Below are positions 60,432 through 64,000 of a stretch of 64,000 nucleotides of DNA, in pieces (position 1 is the first letter of the stretch; every line of letters starts with the position of its first letter). This DNA comes from Bradyrhizobium liaoningense. GTDB taxonomy: Bacteria > Pseudomonadota > Alphaproteobacteria > Rhizobiales > Xanthobacteraceae. Made by a program: the position numbers and the translations under genes. Under the pieces are notes generated by a model. That model did not search any database, was not told the DNA's origin, and saw only the letters and a program-made list of their open reading frames with translations. The DNA lies in the NCBI RefSeq assembly GCF_018130785.1, contig NZ_JAFCJT010000002.1, positions 906,282-970,281 on the forward strand, read 5' to 3'.

Positions 60432-60617
60432 TCAGCTGTTGGCCGGCCCGCGGATGATCTTCATGGCGTCCTCGATGTGACGCCACTCCTTGGCCTCATC
60501 GGCCTCGCCGCGGCCCTCACAGGCCTGGGCCTGCTCGGCGGCCTTCGCAATCGCAGCGAAACCATGCTTTTCCAACATCTGGCGCGCGACGGTGTGGACC
60601 TGGACCTCGGATATCAT
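60432..60617 (-). CDS. 61-residue cytoplasmic protein, stress-promoter controlled
   Basis: A 61-residue helical protein, MISEVQVHTVARQMLEKHGF, then AAIAKAAEQAQACEGRGEAD and EAKEWRHIEDAMKIIRGPANS. The start at 60617 is chosen because the longer frame to 60710 reads through the promoter. An exact EcfG-type site with 17-base spacer lies 59 bases upstream. Bradyrhizobia have several such small QML..G.AA.A.KA proteins. Function unknown; its control suggests a role in general stress. Confidence 0.75.
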   Translation of the reverse strand: MISEVQVHTVARQMLEKHGFAAIAKAAEQAQACEGRGEADEAKEWRHIEDAMKIIRGPANS

Positions 60618-60675
60618 GGGCGCTCTCCGGTCTGATGAAACCGCGATGCATCGCACGTGACCGCGGGCCGTGGAT

Positions 60676-60701
60676 AACGGCGGGGCCGCAAGTCTCGTTC
60701 C
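60676..60701 (-). promoter_or_regulatory. EcfG general stress promoter (minus strand)
   Basis: On the minus strand GGAAC (60701-60697), a 17-base spacer and CGTT (60679-60676). An exact consensus match in the gap between the Ntn-hydrolase stop and the 61-residue gene. Confidence 0.75.
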
Positions 60702-60713
60702 GGCCGCCACTGA

Positions 60714-61787
60714 TCACATTGGCCGCCCCAGGAACTGGAACGGCTGAGCCTCGCGGAAGCTCGCGGTGGCATCGCCGGCAAAGATGTGGTCCTGGTCCGG
60801 GCCGAGATCGAGCTTCTTGACCTTGCCGGTCCCGGGCGAGAAATCCACCTTCTTCAGGTCGACCCAGAAGGTGTTCGGCGTCAACACAGATTCGAAGAAA
60901 TAGAGCTTGCGCTGATGGTCGGCGACGGTGCGCCAGCGTGTCGAGGAGATGTTCGGCTGATCGGGCGTCGTGATGCCGAACGGTACCGAAGTGTTGCGGA
61001 TCACGCTGAAAACACTGGCGAGCGCGCGGTCGGGGTTTTCGTCCTTCGGAATCGCGTTGACGTAGAACGAGGCGCGCGCGAAGCGGTCCGAGGCGCGGTT
61101 GGTGCCGGGCAGCATCACCGTGCCGCCGATCTGCTTCCAATAGGCGTTGAGCGCGAGCTGCTCATCGAAGGTCGGCGAGTTCGTCATCACCTGGTATTGC
61201 CGGCCATGGTGGATGACCTGCTTGCCTTTGATGTATTCGACGATGGCGCTATCGCCGGTCCCATCCGAGATCGACAGATGCAGGGTCGCCAGCCGCTTCT
61301 CGCCGGGCACGTCGTCGGTGACGATAGTGAACGGCTCCTTCGCGAGAACGTCCACCGCCTCCTTCACGGTCGCGAAATTATCGAGCACATATTGCGCCCA
61401 GGCCGCGATTGAGAGGCCCGGCTTGCTCTGGTCGAACTTGGGATATTCGGACTCGACGAGCCATAGCACATTGGCCATCAACCCAGCCTCGTTGAGTCCA
61501 TCAGTCGTCGAGATGTCATAGCCCGTCGCGATCACGCTGCCGTATTTCGACGTCCAAGTCAGCGAGTTCGGGCCCACTTCGCCCGTGCGCGCCATGCCGC
61601 GCGGAAAGATCCAGAGATTGGTCGCGACATCGTTCTTCCAATCCATCGAACGCGCCGTGATCACCTGGCCATTCACGCCGTGATAGACGAGGCGCGTGCA
61701 GGCGAGCGAGAGCGACGGCGCTGCGGCCATCGCTGCGGCAAGCAGCACTGCCGCCACGCGTTGATGGATTGTTTTTCCCGAGGGCAT
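60714..61787 (-). CDS. Exported choloylglycine hydrolase-family amidase
   Basis: A 357-residue linear amide C-N hydrolase of the Ntn superfamily (penicillin V acylase/bile salt hydrolase type). The signal peptide ends in SLSLA and is followed directly by Cys 30 in ACTRLVYHG, which would become the N-terminal nucleophile after cleavage. Other marks are TARSMDWKNDVATNLWIFPRGM, GLNEAGLMANVLWL, DSAIVEYIKGKQVIHHG, MTNSPTFDEQLALNAYW and the conserved arginine in LPGTNRASDRFARASFY. Related periplasmic enzymes cleave N-acyl homoserine lactones or penicillin V. The substrate here is not proven. ATG 61787 is preferred over a frame starting at 61940. Confidence 0.9.
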   Translation of the reverse strand: MPSGKTIHQRVAAVLLAAAMAAAPSLSLACTRLVYHGVNGQVITARSMDWKNDVATNLWIFPRGMARTGEVGPNSLTWTSKYGSVIATGYDISTTDGLNEAGLMANVLWLVESEYPKFDQSKPGLSIAAWAQYVLDNFATVKEAVDVLAKEPFTIVTDDVPGEKRLATLHLSISDGTGDSAIVEYIKGKQVIHHGRQYQVMTNSPTFDEQLALNAYWKQIGGTVMLPGTNRASDRFARASFYVNAIPKDENPDRALASVFSVIRNTSVPFGITTPDQPNISSTRWRTVADHQRKLYFFESVLTPNTFWVDLKKVDFSPGTGKVKKLDLGPDQDHIFAGDATASFREAQPFQFLGRPM

Positions 61788-61893
61788 CACGGCCTTCCCT
61801 TCCCTGACCAGCAGGACGTGCAATGCCCTGCGATGACAATCGAGCGTCGAGACGAAATCGGGCAAAACCGTGGTTTCGGCAGGCACGCAAAAT

Positions 61894-61927
61894 AAAGGCG
61901 GTCCGCTATGCCCAGCGGACCGCCTTT
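61894..61927. terminator. Terminator of the minCDE operon
   Basis: AAAGGCGGTCCGCT and AGCGGACCGCCTTT form a perfect 14-base stem with a six-base loop, with T-rich tails on both sides. It lies 38 bases beyond the minE stop. Confidence 0.92.
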
Positions 61928-61964
61928 TCACCCACCCCAAATGGGAAGTCTTCGGCCGCGTCCC

Positions 61965-62246
61965 CTACGCGACCGCCACGCGCTTGCGTTCCACATCGTT
62001 GGGCACCTCGATATCGACCTCCAGGGTCGACACCTCGTCGCCGCGCTCCAGGCGCACGATGACCTTGGTCGGATCCAGCGTGACGTGCTTGGACACGACG
62101 GCGAGAATTTCCTCACGCAGCACGCCGAGCAGGTCGGGCTGGCCGCGCATTCCGCGTTCATGGGCAAGCAGGATCTGCAATCGCTCGCGAGCGATCGGGG
62201 CAGAGGCCTTCTTGCCGCGGAGAAGCCGAAGCAAACCCATGCTCAT
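61965..62246 (-). CDS. minE: Cell division topological specificity factor MinE
   Basis: A 93-residue MinE. The N-terminal anti-MinCD region (MGLLRLLRGKKASAPIARERLQILLAHERG) and the topological domain (LLGVLREEILAVVSKHV, VIVRLERGDEVSTLEVDIEVP) are both complete. It drives MinD off the membrane by stimulating its ATPase, producing the oscillation that keeps the Z ring at mid-cell. The gene overlaps minD by four bases (ATGA) and ends the operon. Confidence 0.96.
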   Translation of the reverse strand: MSMGLLRLLRGKKASAPIARERLQILLAHERGMRGQPDLLGVLREEILAVVSKHVTLDPTKVIVRLERGDEVSTLEVDIEVPNDVERKRVAVA

Positions 62247-63058
62247 GCAGCCCTCCGTCGCAGCAGACGATCCATGAAGCGCCTGCGTTCAGCCGGAACC
62301 TGCATCGGCACGCTGTCACCGCAAAGCCGCCGCGCCGCATCGATATAGGCTCGTGCAGGCGCGCCGTCCGCGTTCGACAGCGTCACCGGCGTGCCGACAT
62401 TGGAGGCCTTCAACACGTCCTGGCTCTCGGGGATGATGCCGAGCAAGGGCGTGGCGAGGATTTCAAGGATGTCATCGATCGTCAGCATCTCGCCCCGCGC
62501 GGCGCGTGTGGCATCGTAGCGGGTGATGAGAATGTGCTTCTGGACGTGGTCGCCCTTCTCGGCCCGTACCGTCTTGGAATCGAGCATGCCGATGATGCGG
62601 TCGGAATCGCGCACCGAGGAGACTTCCGGATTGGTGACGATCACGGCCTCGTCCGCAAAGCGCATCGCCATGGAGGCGCCGCGCTCGATCCCGGCCGGGC
62701 TGTCGCAAATCACCCAGTCGAAGCGTTCGCGCAAATCGTCGATGACCTTGCCGACGCCCTCTTCCGTCAGCGCGTCCTTGTCGCGGGTTTGCGAGGCCGG
62801 CAGCAGCCAGAGATTCTCCAGCCGCTTGTCGCGGATCAGCGCCTGCGGCAGCTTTGCGACGCCCTGCACCACGTTGATGAGATCGAACACGACGCGGCGT
62901 TCGGCACCCATGACGAGGTCGAGGTTGCGCAGGCCGACGTCGAAATCGACGACGACGACCTTGTCGCCGCTCTGCGCCAGCGCAGCCCCGAGCGCGGCGG
63001 TCGTCGTGGTCTTGCCGACCCCGCCCTTGCCTGATGTCACGACCAGTACCTTACTCAT
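62243..63058 (-). CDS. minD: Septum site-determining ATPase MinD
   Basis: A 271-residue MinD. It has the deviant Walker A motif GKGGVGKTT at residues 10-18, VVDFDVGLRNLDLVMG, DWVICDSPAGIE and the C-terminal amphipathic membrane-targeting helix (FMDRLLRRR). It binds the membrane with ATP and recruits MinC and MinE in turn. The gene lies 21 bases downstream of minC and overlaps minE, so the order minC-minD-minE is standard and the three are one operon. Confidence 0.97.
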   Translation of the reverse strand: MSKVLVVTSGKGGVGKTTTTAALGAALAQSGDKVVVVDFDVGLRNLDLVMGAERRVVFDLINVVQGVAKLPQALIRDKRLENLWLLPASQTRDKDALTEEGVGKVIDDLRERFDWVICDSPAGIERGASMAMRFADEAVIVTNPEVSSVRDSDRIIGMLDSKTVRAEKGDHVQKHILITRYDATRAARGEMLTIDDILEILATPLLGIIPESQDVLKASNVGTPVTLSNADGAPARAYIDAARRLCGDSVPMQVPAERRRFMDRLLRRRAA

Positions 63059-63079
63059 CTGAAATGTCTCCTTTGCTGG

Positions 63080-63778
63080 TCAGTTCAGTGCTGTAATTCG
63101 CATGGTATTCCCCTGCAGCCAGGCCTGCGCCGGCTTGCCGCGCAAGGCGGCGTCGATGTCGTCCGCAGTCTGGTAAAATCCGTCAATTGCAAGCAGTTCG
63201 GCCTCGATCTTCTGACAATAGATGCGGGCGCTCGTGTGCCCGTTGACCCCCGCCATGGCACGGCCGCGGAGGGCGCCGTAGATGTGGATGGAACCGCCGG
63301 CGACGACTTCGGCGCCGGAGCCGACCGACCCGAGAATGGTGACGTCGCCTTCCGGGAAGATCACGGTCTGGCCCGAGCGCACCGGGCTGTCGAGCAGGAG
63401 CGAGGTCGGCTTGGTTACGGCCTTCGCCTCGGCCTTCTTCGGCGCGCTCGGCTCGACCACGCAGCTGCGCCCGCCCGAGAGCAGCGGCGGCATCGACGGC
63501 GTCAGCCGGCCCTCCTCCACCCCCTCGATCCCGAGCACCCGGATGTTCCGGTCCTGAAGGCTGGTGAGCAGATGGCTGATGCCGGACTGACTTAGATCGA
63601 CCGAGGACAGATCGATCACCACGGGCCGACCGGCAAAGAACCCCGGCGAGCGCGCAATCGTGGCGTCGATCTCGTGGAGCCAGTCCTGGATCGGAACCGT
63701 CGGCACGAACACGAAGGCCACGTAGGAGCGCCCGCGCAGGCGCACCATTTGGCGTTGGACTTTTGCTGCAGCCTCCAT
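63080..63778 (-). CDS. minC: Septum formation inhibitor MinC
   Basis: A 232-residue MinC. The N-terminal domain (residues 10-100) carries VRLRGRSYVAFVFVPT and FFAGRPVVIDLSSVDLSQSGISHLLTSL. The C-terminal beta-helix, which binds MinD, includes SPVRSGQTVIFPEGDVTILGSVGSGAEVVAGGSIHIYGALRGRAMAGVNG and ARIYCQKIEAELLAIDGFYQT. It blocks FtsZ polymerisation at cell poles. ATG 63778 is taken from the frame; an ATG at 63748 is possible since no strong ribosome site is seen. A CtrA-type box lies 53 bases upstream. Confidence 0.95.
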   Translation of the reverse strand: MEAAAKVQRQMVRLRGRSYVAFVFVPTVPIQDWLHEIDATIARSPGFFAGRPVVIDLSSVDLSQSGISHLLTSLQDRNIRVLGIEGVEEGRLTPSMPPLLSGGRSCVVEPSAPKKAEAKAVTKPTSLLLDSPVRSGQTVIFPEGDVTILGSVGSGAEVVAGGSIHIYGALRGRAMAGVNGHTSARIYCQKIEAELLAIDGFYQTADDIDAALRGKPAQAWLQGNTMRITALN

Positions 63779-64000
63779 AGCGGCCGACTCGTTCCCCGTT
63801 ATTGAATGGTTAACGATGCGGCGGATTTGGTTAATGGCCGGTTAATTTATCCGCAGGTTACGCGGATGGGGCTGGTTGGCCTGCCGCGAATGCCGCCCCG
63901 CGTCCCGTCATCCTTGTAAGTCAGATTGCGCCGGATCGGCTAGAGTGTCCGGTGCGGTAACGGACGGGAGACCGCTTCATCCAAGGGCTTTGAAGCCCGT
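63779..64000. other. Upstream region of minCDE
   Basis: 222 bases without a gene at the right edge. The first 90 bases are rich in GGTTAA units (63809, 63829, 63840) and contain a CtrA-type box. The last bases end in a GGGCTT-TGA-AGCCC hairpin. Anything farther belongs to the next gene outside the window. Confidence 0.5.
63831..63845. promoter_or_regulatory. minC: CtrA-type box upstream of minCDE
   Basis: TTAA at 63831-63834, seven bases TGGCCGG, TTAA at 63842-63845: exact CtrA consensus. A further GGTTAA lies at 63809-63814. In Sinorhizobium meliloti CtrA is reported to control minCDE directly, which fits this placement. Confidence 0.65.

Overview
The window reads as chromosomal DNA of a high-GC alphaproteobacterium, most likely Bradyrhizobium or a close relative. 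Pointers are the aroQ-accB-accC run, the DUF2155, NDUFA12 and BA14K proteins, DUF1236, DUF3551 and DUF6894 proteins, a B12-dependent ribonucleotide reductase, EcfG-type stress promoters, CtrA-type boxes and several families of intergenic palindromic repeats. I see no integrase, transposase, phage, CRISPR, rRNA or tRNA gene. The species cannot be fixed from the sequence alone.

Layout. 1-5335: a TPR gene fragment, a divergent XRE/MmyB regulator and NAD(P)-dependent oxidoreductase, then minus-strand dctA, bioY and an aminotransferase. 5514-9518: M48 metalloprotease, DsbA-like protein, a DUF1236 protein behind an EcfG promoter, aroQ. 9557-15391: accB, accC, a three-gene signalling operon (CHASE3 histidine kinase, single-domain receiver, receiver-HisKA_2 kinase) behind a second EcfG promoter, and aat. 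15405-24191: DUF2155 and NDUFA12 genes, separated by about 6.4 kb of accessory metabolism (esterase, SBF-like transporter, metallo-hydrolase, methyltransferase, GlxA-type regulator, DJ-1/PfpI protein), then a BA14K protein. 24461-28048: a second receiver plus CHASE3 hybrid-kinase pair and an EamA transporter gene broken by an in-frame stop. 28049-32577: a gene-free, structured leader and nrdJ. 32640-34010: an AT-richer pocket with an orphan gene and a DUF7662 gene. 34011-46084: cell-wall enzymes, small secreted and membrane proteins, a phasin, PilZ-HTH regulator, VOC, EamA and NTF2-like proteins, an Ada-type regulator, an orphan Flp pilin. 46089-55381: pdxY, PaiB-like, TetR/O-methyltransferase, SMR/TetR, small proteins, SH3 protein and a flavin hydroxylase/MarR pair. 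55503-63778: envelope proteins, L,D-transpeptidase, SDR, Ntn-hydrolase and minCDE.

How the parts work together. The clearest theme is general stress control: four GGAAC-N16/17-CGTT sites lie just upstream of annotated starts (DUF1236 protein, signalling operon, SH3 protein, 61-residue protein). A second theme is cell-cycle control: three TTAA-N7-TTAA sites, one of them upstream of minCDE. Several divergent regulator/target pairs carry visible operator-like repeats. Repeats cluster at 34.8-37.3 kb, where a small secreted-protein gene is bracketed by two repeat families in mirrored order.
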